From contig NZ_CP028908.1 of assembly GCF_024181725.1 (NCBI RefSeq), positions 868,001 to 932,000 of the forward strand: 64,000 nucleotides of DNA, given 5' to 3'. The notes under the pieces were generated by a model that was not told where the DNA came from, made no database searches, and saw only the letters and a list, made by a program, of their open reading frames with translations. The position numbers and the translations under genes are program-made. Shown in pieces: positions 19,054 through 26,565 of the stretch; the stretch's first letter is position 1, and each line of letters starts with the position of its first letter. This DNA comes from Bradyrhizobium sp. WD16. GTDB taxonomy: Bacteria > Pseudomonadota > Alphaproteobacteria > Rhizobiales > Xanthobacteraceae.

Positions 19054-19901
19054 CGGAACAAGTCGAACTCTCTCGGCGCCAGGCCGTGGGCCTGCGGGCG
19101 CGGCCGGTCGGCGCGCGGCGCAGCGCAGCGTTGCTGAGAACCCCGCTCGGCCGCCGCGTCGTCGTGCTGGCGGCGCTTGCGGCGATCTGGCAGGCCGCCG
19201 CCATTCTCGCCGACAATCCGATGCTGCTGCCGAGCTTCACCCAGACGGCGGACGCGCTGTGGGACGCGCTCGCCCATGAGAATCTCGCCCAATCGGCTGC
19301 GGCCTCCATCCTGGTCCTGCTCAAGGGCTATGGTCTTGCCGTGGCGATCGCCGCCGTGCTGGTCTCGTTCGCCACCGTCAGTCCGCTGCTGCGCGAGGCG
19401 CTGCTGACGCTGACCGCCATGTTCAATCCGCTGCCGGCCATCGCGCTGTTGCCGCTGGCGATGCTGTGGTTCGGCCTCGGCGAGAACAGCCTGATCTTCG
19501 TCCTGGTGCATTCGGTGCTGTGGCCCTTCGCCCTTGCCACATTCACCGGCTTCCAGGCCGTGCCCGACGCTCACCGCCTGGTCGGGCGCAATTACGGCCT
19601 GCGCGGAGCGCGCTACATCGCCTACATCCTGGTGCCCTCGGCTCTGCCCTCGGTGATCTCGGGGCTGAAGATCGGATGGGCGTTCGCCTGGCGCACGCTC
19701 ATCGCCGCCGAACTGGTGTTCGGGGTCAGCGCCAGCCGCGGCGGCCTCGGCTGGTTCATCTTCCGCAACCGCAACGAACTGTTCACCGACAAGGTGTTCG
19801 CCGGCCTCGTCACCGTGATCATGATCGGGCTTGTGGTCGAGTTCGGCCTGTTCCGCGCCCTCGAGGCGGCGACAGTGCGGCGCTGGGGCATGCAGCGGTA
19901 G
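19050..19901 (+). CDS. ABC transporter permease, SsuC/TauC-like
   Basis: The 283-residue inner-membrane permease has about six membrane segments. The EAA-type loop is GRNYGLRGARYIAYILVPSA near residue 180, followed by LPSVISGLKIGWAFAWRTLIAAEL, a near-universal SsuC/TauC block. Its ATG overlaps the ATPase stop. It closes the second importer; no desulfonating enzyme follows directly on the same strand. Confidence 0.86.
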   Translation: MTEQVELSRRQAVGLRARPVGARRSAALLRTPLGRRVVVLAALAAIWQAAAILADNPMLLPSFTQTADALWDALAHENLAQSAAASILVLLKGYGLAVAIAAVLVSFATVSPLLREALLTLTAMFNPLPAIALLPLAMLWFGLGENSLIFVLVHSVLWPFALATFTGFQAVPDAHRLVGRNYGLRGARYIAYILVPSALPSVISGLKIGWAFAWRTLIAAELVFGVSASRGGLGWFIFRNRNELFTDKVFAGLVTVIMIGLVVEFGLFRALEAATVRRWGMQR

Positions 19902-19957
19902 TCGGCCCCTGCAGCCGCGGCCGCCGCCTGTCACGGCGACGACCTTCATCAACCTCG

Positions 19958-20365
19958 TCAAGCCGCCGCCAGTCCCTGGGCGTCGAACACGCCTTCGAAC
20001 AGCACCGTCGACAGGTAGCGCTCGCCGGAATCCGGCAGCACCAGCACGATGGTCTTGCCGGCATTCTCCGGCCGCTGCGCCAGCCGGGCGGCGACGGCCG
20101 CCGCAGCGCCGCCCGAGATCCCCGACAGGATGCCTTCTTCACTCGCCAGCCGCCGCGCGAAGGCAATCGCCTCATCGTTCGACACCTGCTCGACGGCGTC
20201 GATCAGCGACAGATCGAGCACCTCGGGCACGAAGCCGGCGCCAATGCCCTGGATCTTGTGCGGCCCCGGCTTGAGCGGCTCACCGCTGATGCCGAACCGC
20301 TCGGCGAGAACGGCGAGATCCGCCGCCGTCGCCGCCCGACCGTCGACAAAGACGAGCTCGGCCAT
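19958..20365 (-). pseudogene. C-terminal fragment of cysteine synthase (CysK-type)
   Basis: About 100 residues from [20 protein letters not shown] to the end match the C-terminal third of O-acetylserine sulfhydrylase: [15 protein letters not shown] and [16 protein letters not shown] are family signatures. The N-terminal two thirds, with the PLP-binding lysine and the substrate loop, are missing. In their place are about 30 unrelated residues ([20 protein letters not shown]). It cannot be an active synthase on its own. The ATG at 20365 follows the metQ stop by a few bases. It is probably a remnant, though a captured domain with another role is conceivable. Confidence 0.72.
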
Positions 20366-20370
20366 TCGTA

Positions 20371-21153
20371 TCACCAGGTGGTGAGGATCGTGCCGTTGAA
20401 GCGCTGATCGGTGAACGCCTTTACCTCCGGCGAACGGTAGATCTCGACGAACCGCTTCAGCGTCGGATTGTCCTTATTCCTGACGCGGACGGCGAAAACC
20501 AGATTCCAGTTCGTGTCGGCGCTCTCGAGCAGCAGCGCCTTCTTGGGATCGAGACCGGCGCCGAGGGCGTAATTCAGATTGACCGCGGAGAAGTCGAGAT
20601 CGTCGAGCGAGCGCGGCAGCTGCGCGGCGTCGAGTTCGAGCACCTTCAGATGCTTCGGATTTTCGGCGATGTCGGCGATGGTCGCCTTGATGCCGATCCC
20701 AGGCTTCAGCTTGATGAGCCCGGCCTTCTCGAACAGTTGCAGGGCCCGGGCGCCGTTCGACGGATCGTTCGGGATGCCCGCCCTGGCGCCGTCCTTGATC
20801 TGGTCGAGGCTCGTAACCTTGCTGGAATAGAGGCCGATCGGAACGATGATGCTCTTGGCGATCGAGACGATGTCATAGCCGCGCTGCGCCACCTGATTGT
20901 CGAGATAGGGCTGATGCTGGAAATTATTGATGTCGAGTTCGTCCTGCGCCAGCGCCGCGTTCGGCACCGTGTAATCAGTGAATTCGGTGATCTTCAGTTC
21001 GATCCCCTCCTTCGCCGCGAGCTGCCCGGCATAGCGCAGGATCTCGGCATAGGGACCGGCGGTGGTCCCGATGCGGATCACCTTGGTGTCCGCCGCGGTT
21101 GCGCCGGCGGCGAAGCCGAGCGTCAGGACAACAGAAAGAAGCGTCCGGATCAT
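20371..21153 (-). CDS. metQ: MetQ/NlpA-family methionine-type substrate-binding protein
   Basis: The 260-residue protein has a Sec signal peptide (about residues 1-20) without a lipobox. It carries MetQ hallmarks: [17 protein letters not shown] near residue 26, the [17 protein letters not shown] block near 70, and [25 protein letters not shown] near 130. MetQ delivers methionine or methionine sulfoxide to MetNI, not encoded here. The gene is close to full family length. A CTAG hairpin array begins only 37 bases upstream of its ATG, so its promoter lies within or has been displaced by the array. Confidence 0.85.
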   Translation of the reverse strand: MIRTLLSVVLTLGFAAGATAADTKVIRIGTTAGPYAEILRYAGQLAAKEGIELKITEFTDYTVPNAALAQDELDINNFQHQPYLDNQVAQRGYDIVSIAKSIIVPIGLYSSKVTSLDQIKDGARAGIPNDPSNGARALQLFEKAGLIKLKPGIGIKATIADIAENPKHLKVLELDAAQLPRSLDDLDFSAVNLNYALGAGLDPKKALLLESADTNWNLVFAVRVRNKDNPTLKRFVEIYRSPEVKAFTDQRFNGTILTTW

Positions 21154-21189
21154 GCAAAACGTCCTTGCGCGTTGAGTGGGAGCAAGCGG

Positions 21190-21518
21190 CTCGTGTCCCG
21201 TCTCCGAATTACCGCTTCGTTTGCCTCACCCTCGCACGGTCATTCGGAGACATCAGGACACTAGCAAAATCAAAGTGCTAGTGTGGTGGATCTGACGCTC
21301 GTTTCAGTATTGCAGCGAGTTCTTCGAACGAGCGTCAGATCCAAAACCACACTAGAATCATAATGATGCTAGTGTCCCCTTGTTTCCAACGTTCGTATGA
21401 GCGCCTGCTGCAATGGGATACGAACGTTGGAAACAGGACACTAGTGTGGCTTATGTCTCGCAATTGCCTACAGCGGCTTGCCGCAATGGGCATAGGCAAT
21501 TGCGAGACGCCACACTAG
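21190..21518 (+). repeat. Modular CTAG-bounded hairpin array, locus 1
   Basis: Four palindromic modules of 75-78 bases stand head to tail. U1 is 21190-21264, U2 21278-21355, U3 21369-21444 and U4 21441-21518. Each is bounded by CTAG (the left end of U1 has decayed to CTCG). Outer arms are of two classes: TGTGG/CCACA in U2 and U4, TGTCC/GGACA in U1 and U3. Inner stems of about 15-18 bp differ between modules, with loops of about 19-23 nt. U1 is followed by a 13-nt tail CAAAATCAAAGTG and U2 by a 13-nt tail AATCATAATGATG. U3 and U4 share one CTAG. The loops of U3 and U4 share the core GCAATGGG. Confidence 0.92.
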
Positions 21519-22636
21519 CGAGCGCGCACGACCTGCGCCGAGCGCGCGTCGCGGGCGGGAATTCCAAATTCGCTTTTGGCAATCGTTCCGAACAACCGTA
21601 CGCGCCGCGCCCGCCGAAGTTGGAAATTGCGCAATGCCTCGCGCGCCAGCTCCGGCGTCGAGGCTGGCTGCTCGGCGCCATCCGCCGGGCGGAGGCCGGC
21701 CGCCTCGAGACCGACGATCAGGCGCTCGGTGCGCAGATGCGCGGCGCTGCTGTCGACATGATAATAAGTATCGAGCATGTGCTCCGGGGCGAAATAGGAA
21801 TCCTCGACCTCGCCGACGACGGCAAGGCCATGGCGTTCGAACAACGCCCGCGCTTCCTGCGCCAGCGGCAATCGGCCTTCTTTCAGGTCGTAGCAGTCGC
21901 GTCCCGCCACCGCCGGCCAGGCCAGATAGACGCGGACATGGCGGTGGGCCTGCAACTCCGCCAATTGCCGCACGGCCCATTCGACCTGCGGGACGATCCG
22001 GCCGGAAGCGGCGATGTAGGCGGCGCAGGAAATCCCCTCGACGCTCGATCGCCGGCGGCTGTCGTCCTTCCAGTCGCCCAGCGGCCATTTGCTCATCTGC
22101 ATGTCGATGCGCGCGTAGTGGCTTTCGGCGAGATCATTCCGCAGGAACAGGCGGATGGCATCCGACAGATTGTGCAGCGAGGCGTGGGCGACGATGAAAG
22201 CGAGCCGGTCCGGCCATGGCAGGCTGGCATAATAGGCCGCGTATTCGTCGGGGGTGTTGTCGACGAAGTCCTGCGGCATGTCGTCCCGGGTGTAATAGAC
22301 CCATTCCAGGGGCAGGATCAGCGTATCGCCGTCCCTTGCGTATTTAAGCAGGCGATGGATCTTCATCTCGAGCGGAATGCTGCCGTTGTCGGCGACGTCG
22401 ATCACCGGCGTGCGGAACGCCTGTTCGATCAGCCCCGGCTCGATGCCGAACATCGAGCTCGATCCGGCGTCGACGACGATGCGCGGCGCCGGAATCTGCT
22501 CGAACAGGAATTGCGAGTAGCTGTAAGGCACCCGCCTGTTCGCGGTGGTGACCGCGTCATAGGTCGCAACCATCGCGCCGGCGCTCAGCGCCGCGCCGCC
22601 AACCGCCGAGAGGAGAAACAGCGCCAGTTTCCGCAT
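21515..22636 (-). CDS. Membrane-anchored MBOAT partner protein (AlgJ/AlgX-like role), C-terminus ended by a repeat
   Basis: The 373-residue protein has one N-terminal membrane segment or signal anchor (MRKLALFLLSAVGGAALSAG) and a periplasmic domain with RIVVDAGSSSMFGIEPGLIE near residue 52, which looks like a GDS/SGNH-hydrolase-type serine block. HVDSSAAHLRTERLI lies near the C-terminus. It directly follows the MBOAT gene, with two bases between the MBOAT stop and its ATG. Such pairs O-acylate exopolysaccharide, the MBOAT moving the acyl group across the membrane and the partner transferring it. Its stop codon is formed by the CTA of the hairpin array boundary, so the native C-terminus may be altered. 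Family identity is tentative. Confidence 0.65.
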   Translation of the reverse strand: MRKLALFLLSAVGGAALSAGAMVATYDAVTTANRRVPYSYSQFLFEQIPAPRIVVDAGSSSMFGIEPGLIEQAFRTPVIDVADNGSIPLEMKIHRLLKYARDGDTLILPLEWVYYTRDDMPQDFVDNTPDEYAAYYASLPWPDRLAFIVAHASLHNLSDAIRLFLRNDLAESHYARIDMQMSKWPLGDWKDDSRRRSSVEGISCAAYIAASGRIVPQVEWAVRQLAELQAHRHVRVYLAWPAVAGRDCYDLKEGRLPLAQEARALFERHGLAVVGEVEDSYFAPEHMLDTYYHVDSSAAHLRTERLIVGLEAAGLRPADGAEQPASTPELAREALRNFQLRRARRVRLFGTIAKSEFGIPARDARSAQVVRAR

Positions 22637-22638
22637 GG

Positions 22639-24051
22639 TCAGAAGCTGTAATAGATGAAGGGCGACGGCCGCGAAATATTGGTCGCAACCATGGCGACCA
22701 GAATGGCCGCGCCAGCGAGCCCGCCGGCGACACCGACCCTCCTCCCCAAAGTCCCCGCTGCGAGAGACTGGCTGTTGGGACAGCACCAGACGAGCAGCGC
22801 GCCGACGATCAACAGCGGCCAGACCTGGAGAATCCGGATGGTGAAGCCCGGGTGGGGATGAGCCATCGTCGCCAACAGGCGGTTGGCTGCGGCAAAATCC
22901 GGCGCCCTGAAATAGACCCAGCTCAGATTGACAAACAGAAAGGTCACGACGATGCCGGCCCAGTTCGGCATGCGGTGGCCGGCCGAGGACCAGGCCCGCT
23001 GGCAGCAGCACGCCAGACCGTGCAGCGCGCCCCAGGCGACAAAGGTCCATGCCGCGCCGTGCCACAAGCCGCCGAGCAGAAACGTCACGAACAGGTTGCG
23101 ATAGATTTTCGCCGTTGGCACCCGGCTGCCGCCCATGGGAATATAGAGATAATCGCGCAGCCAGCGCGACAGGGTCATGTGCCAGCGGCGCCAGAAATCC
23201 TGGATCGAGACCGCCTTGTAGGGCGAATTGAAATTGAGCGGCAGCCGCACCCCGAACAGCAGCGACACGCCGATCGCCATGTCGGCATAGCCGGAAAAAT
23301 CGAAATAGATCTGGAAGGTGTAGGCAAGGCTGACCAGCCAGGCATCGACAAAGTGCAGCGACGCCACGTCGCCGTAACCGAGATCGGCGAAGACCGCCAG
23401 CTGATCGGCGATCAGCAGCTTCTTGAGCAGACCGATCGAGAACATGAAGGCGCCCTCGACCAGCATCGATGCATAGCCCGCGGAGCCGAAGGAGAACGTC
23501 TCACCGCGGCGCAGCTGCGCGAATTGCGGCATGACCTCTCGCCAATGGATGATCGGACCCGCGACGATGTCCGGAAAATAGCTGGCGAACAGTCCGTAGC
23601 CGGCAATATCCCGCTGCTGCAGGCCCTTGCCGTAGAGATCGACCAGAAAGGCGATCTGGGTGAATGTGTAGAACGAAATTCCGACCGGCAGGGCAATCTC
23701 GACGGCCGGCGGCGTCACCCCGACCAGAGGCAGATTGGAGAGGATGAATCCGGCGTATTTGAAGACACCGAGCAGGGCGAGATCGACCACGATCGCCGCC
23801 ACCAACACCGCCTTGCGATGTCCATCGGACAGGTGCGCGCCGCTGAGCGCACGGCCGATGGCATAATTGAACAGCACGGAGCCGACCAGCACGGGCGCGT
23901 GCTCGAGATCGCCCCAGCAGTAGAACACCGCCGATGCGACCAGGAGCATCGGCACCAGCAGCGAGCGCATCCCCACCGCCAGCGCGGCGTGAAAAGCCAG
24001 CAAACTGACCGGCAGGAACCACAGGAAGAAGTCTCTGGTCACGAACAGCAT
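22639..24051 (-). CDS. MBOAT-family O-acyltransferase (AlgI/DltB type)
   Basis: The 470-residue polytopic protein of about 10-12 membrane segments opens with MLFVTRDFFLWFLPVSLLAF. MBOAT features are PVGISFYTFTQIAFLVDLY near residue 130, FQIYFDFSGYADMAIG near 245, the QDFWRRWHMTLSRWLRDYLYIPMGGSR block near 285, and the active-site histidine in LLGGLWHGAAWTF near 330. I chose the ATG at 24051; an ATG seven codons earlier is possible. AlgI-type proteins move acetyl groups to periplasmic acetyltransferases that modify exopolysaccharide. No polysaccharide polymerase gene is nearby. Confidence 0.87.
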   Translation of the reverse strand: MLFVTRDFFLWFLPVSLLAFHAALAVGMRSLLVPMLLVASAVFYCWGDLEHAPVLVGSVLFNYAIGRALSGAHLSDGHRKAVLVAAIVVDLALLGVFKYAGFILSNLPLVGVTPPAVEIALPVGISFYTFTQIAFLVDLYGKGLQQRDIAGYGLFASYFPDIVAGPIIHWREVMPQFAQLRRGETFSFGSAGYASMLVEGAFMFSIGLLKKLLIADQLAVFADLGYGDVASLHFVDAWLVSLAYTFQIYFDFSGYADMAIGVSLLFGVRLPLNFNSPYKAVSIQDFWRRWHMTLSRWLRDYLYIPMGGSRVPTAKIYRNLFVTFLLGGLWHGAAWTFVAWGALHGLACCCQRAWSSAGHRMPNWAGIVVTFLFVNLSWVYFRAPDFAAANRLLATMAHPHPGFTIRILQVWPLLIVGALLVWCCPNSQSLAAGTLGRRVGVAGGLAGAAILVAMVATNISRPSPFIYYSF

Positions 24052-24269
24052 GCCGGAGGTCCGCGGATGCACGAAGGCAGGGGTGAAGCGTGGACCTTAT
24101 CGCCCAGCGCAGCCGTCCGTCCATGATCGTCGCCGCGCGGCTGGTATTCGGAACCGCTTGAGTTGTGACAAATAATTTACTCTCCTCGGGCCGCGCTGCT
24201 TCTCGCTCCGGCCTCAGGTGGACGTGGACGCGGGCTGCAACGTCGACGGACCGAAGTACCGCGCCGCTT

Positions 24270-26565
24270 TCAGAAGGTCGCCGCCAGCGTCAGGCGAAAG
24301 CTGCGCGGCTCGACCGGATGCAGGACGTAATCCATGACGCCGGTCTGGCACACCGCCGCCGGCACGCTCGGTGTGGGAAAGCAGCGGGCAAACAGGCTGT
24401 CGGTCTTCAGCAGCGAACCATAGGCGTAGGTGATCTGGTTGGCGCCGGCATCGAGCAGGTTGAGAACGTCCAACTGGATGCGCCAGCCGCGCGGGTCGCG
24501 CCAGCCGACGCGGGCATTGACCAGACTGACCGCCGGCGAGCGGAAGGCATTATCCTCGGTGAGCGCGGTCGGACCGAGATGGCGCCAGCGCAAGGTGCCG
24601 AACCAGCCGGTGGCTTCGCCGAGGGTCAGGCCGGCGCTCGCCACCATCGCCGGCGCGTTGGGAATGTAGTTGCCCGGCGCGTTGCCGATCTGCGCCTCGG
24701 GGTTGCCGGCGAGCGCGGCATAGAGCGCCGCCTGCTCGGCATCGTCGCCGAGGAAGCGCGCATGGGTCAGGGCGAGAGCGGCATCGACGGTTACCCAGCT
24801 CCGCGGCTTGTACTTCGCCGTCCATTCGATGCCGTAGCGGCGGCTCGGCCGGCTCGCCGAGGTATCGCCCGCGTCGCCGTTGAAGACGATTTCCGAGGCC
24901 TGCTGCAACACGAACAGGCTGAGCGAGGTGTCGAGACCGGGCAGGAAGCGGCTGCGCACGCCGATCTCGGCGCCCTTGGTCCGCACCAGCAGCGGCGAAG
25001 GCGATACGCTCACCGCCGGATCCGCCGGATCGACGCTGGCGGTGGCGCCGCGGGCATCGTTGCTGTGCATGCCCATGCCGGCGCCGAAGAACAATTCGGT
25101 GGCGTGGAACGGGCCGATCACCATGGTGAATTTCGGGCTGCCGATGGCCGCCCGGACGTTGCCCGAATTGGTGCTGTTCAACAGCGAATCCACCCGCGCG
25201 GCATAGGCATCGCCGCGCCAGCCCAGCGTGGTGCGCAGCCAGTCGGTCCAGCCGACGCTCGACTGGACGTAGAGGCTGGCGCTGCCCTCCCCCACCCGAT
25301 CGCTCCGGATCGATGTGAGCGGCGCGCGCCGCACCGTGTTCGAAAGCTGCAGGTCGATATCGTCGTAGCGGCTCTGCAGGCCGATGGTCGTCTGCATCGG
25401 CCGGCCGGCGAGGCTGCCATCGAGGCTGCGCGCCAGATTGGCTCCCATCATCAGCCGGTCGTCACGCTGGTGAAACTGATCGCCATTGACGGGATCGGAG
25501 AGATAGTAGGTGAAGTTGTTGTAGAGATCGAGCGTGCTGCGCACGGCGTAGAGATTGGCCTTCCACGACCCGGCGTCGTCGGTCGAGGCCATCCGCGCCG
25601 AGAAGGCGAAGCGATCGGTGTTGCCGCCATCGCTCGGATCCTCGGTGCCGAAGCGCGACAGCAGCCCCCCCGGTCAGCGCCCGCTGCGGCACCTGGTCGG
25701 TCGAGGTCCAGCGATTGGAATAGGCCATGCCGGTGACGGTGAAACCGTCCTGCGCCGTGCCCTGGCTGTAGCGCAGCAGGGCGTTGAGCTTCTTCATGTC
25801 GTCCGGATTGGTCCAGGGACCATCGTAGCGGCCGGCCTCGCCGGCGGCGAGCAGGCTGCCGTCGCCGAGCGGCACCGCGCCCATGGCGAACAGGCGCCGA
25901 TAGCCGAAGCTGCCGACGGACAGAGAAGCGATATTGTGCACGAGGCGGTCGACGAGGCTGATGCGCAGGTCGCCGGCCGAGGCGAAATCGCCGACGTCGG
26001 CGAAATAGGGCCCCTTGCGGACATCCAGCGCCGCCACCGTTTCCGGCATCAGCCAGTTGAGATCGGCATAGCCCTGGCCGTGGGCATGGGTGCGCATGTT
26101 GACCGGGACATCGTCGACCGAAATCGCGAGGTCGGTGCCATGGTCGAGATTGTAGCCGCGCAGAAAATACTGGTTGGCTTTGCCCTCGCCGCTATGCTGG
26201 GTGACGATCAGCCCCGGCGCCGCCTCGAGCAGTTCGCCGGGCCGCGCCACCGGCCGCGCATCGAGTTCCTGGCCGCTGACGGTGATCTCGCTCGCCATTT
26301 GCGCCGGCGCCCGCTGTCCGCCGGCGACGACGGGAGCATCCGCCGACACTGTCGGCGGTGATGTCCGGCGCGGCGTCGCAAGCGACCGGCGCTCGGGCTG
26401 GAGAACCCGGACCGGCAGCCGCTTCTTCGGCGCGGCCTGCTGCTGCACCACGATCGGCGGCAGTGCCTCGGGCACGGACTGGGCGAGAGCGATCGCCGGC
26501 CAGCCGCCGACGCAGGCCAACGCCGCCCCGCAGCGAAGGGCGCATCGAAAATCCGACAGCCTCAT
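24270..26565 (-). pseudogene. TonB-dependent outer-membrane receptor, split by a C7/G7 homopolymer frameshift
   Basis: This is one gene in two frames. The first part (25.7-26.6 kb) has a signal peptide, a proline-rich segment, and a plug domain with ITVSGQELDARPVARPGELL, LRGYNLDHGTDLAISVDDVP and RKGPYFADVGDFASAGD. The second part is the beta-barrel, ending in the aromatic C-terminus TLAATF. The frame breaks at a run of seven G on the coding strand (C at 25665-25671); six would restore RALTGGLLSRFGTEDP. Intact it would have about 764 residues. Its ATG overlaps the hypF stop by one base, so it is translationally tied to hydrogenase maturation. Import of nickel chelates is a reasonable inference. 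The lesion could be an error, a mutation or slipped-strand phase variation. Confidence 0.82.
25665..25671 (-). repeat. C7 homopolymer at the frameshift point
   Basis: Seven consecutive C bases on the plus strand (G on the coding strand) lie exactly where the receptor frame changes. Removing or adding one base would switch the full-length receptor on or off. Confidence 0.85.

Noticed and set aside
21190-21518. CRISPR array
   Set aside because: The repeats are palindromes differing from one another, spacers are repeated between loci, and no cas genes occur.
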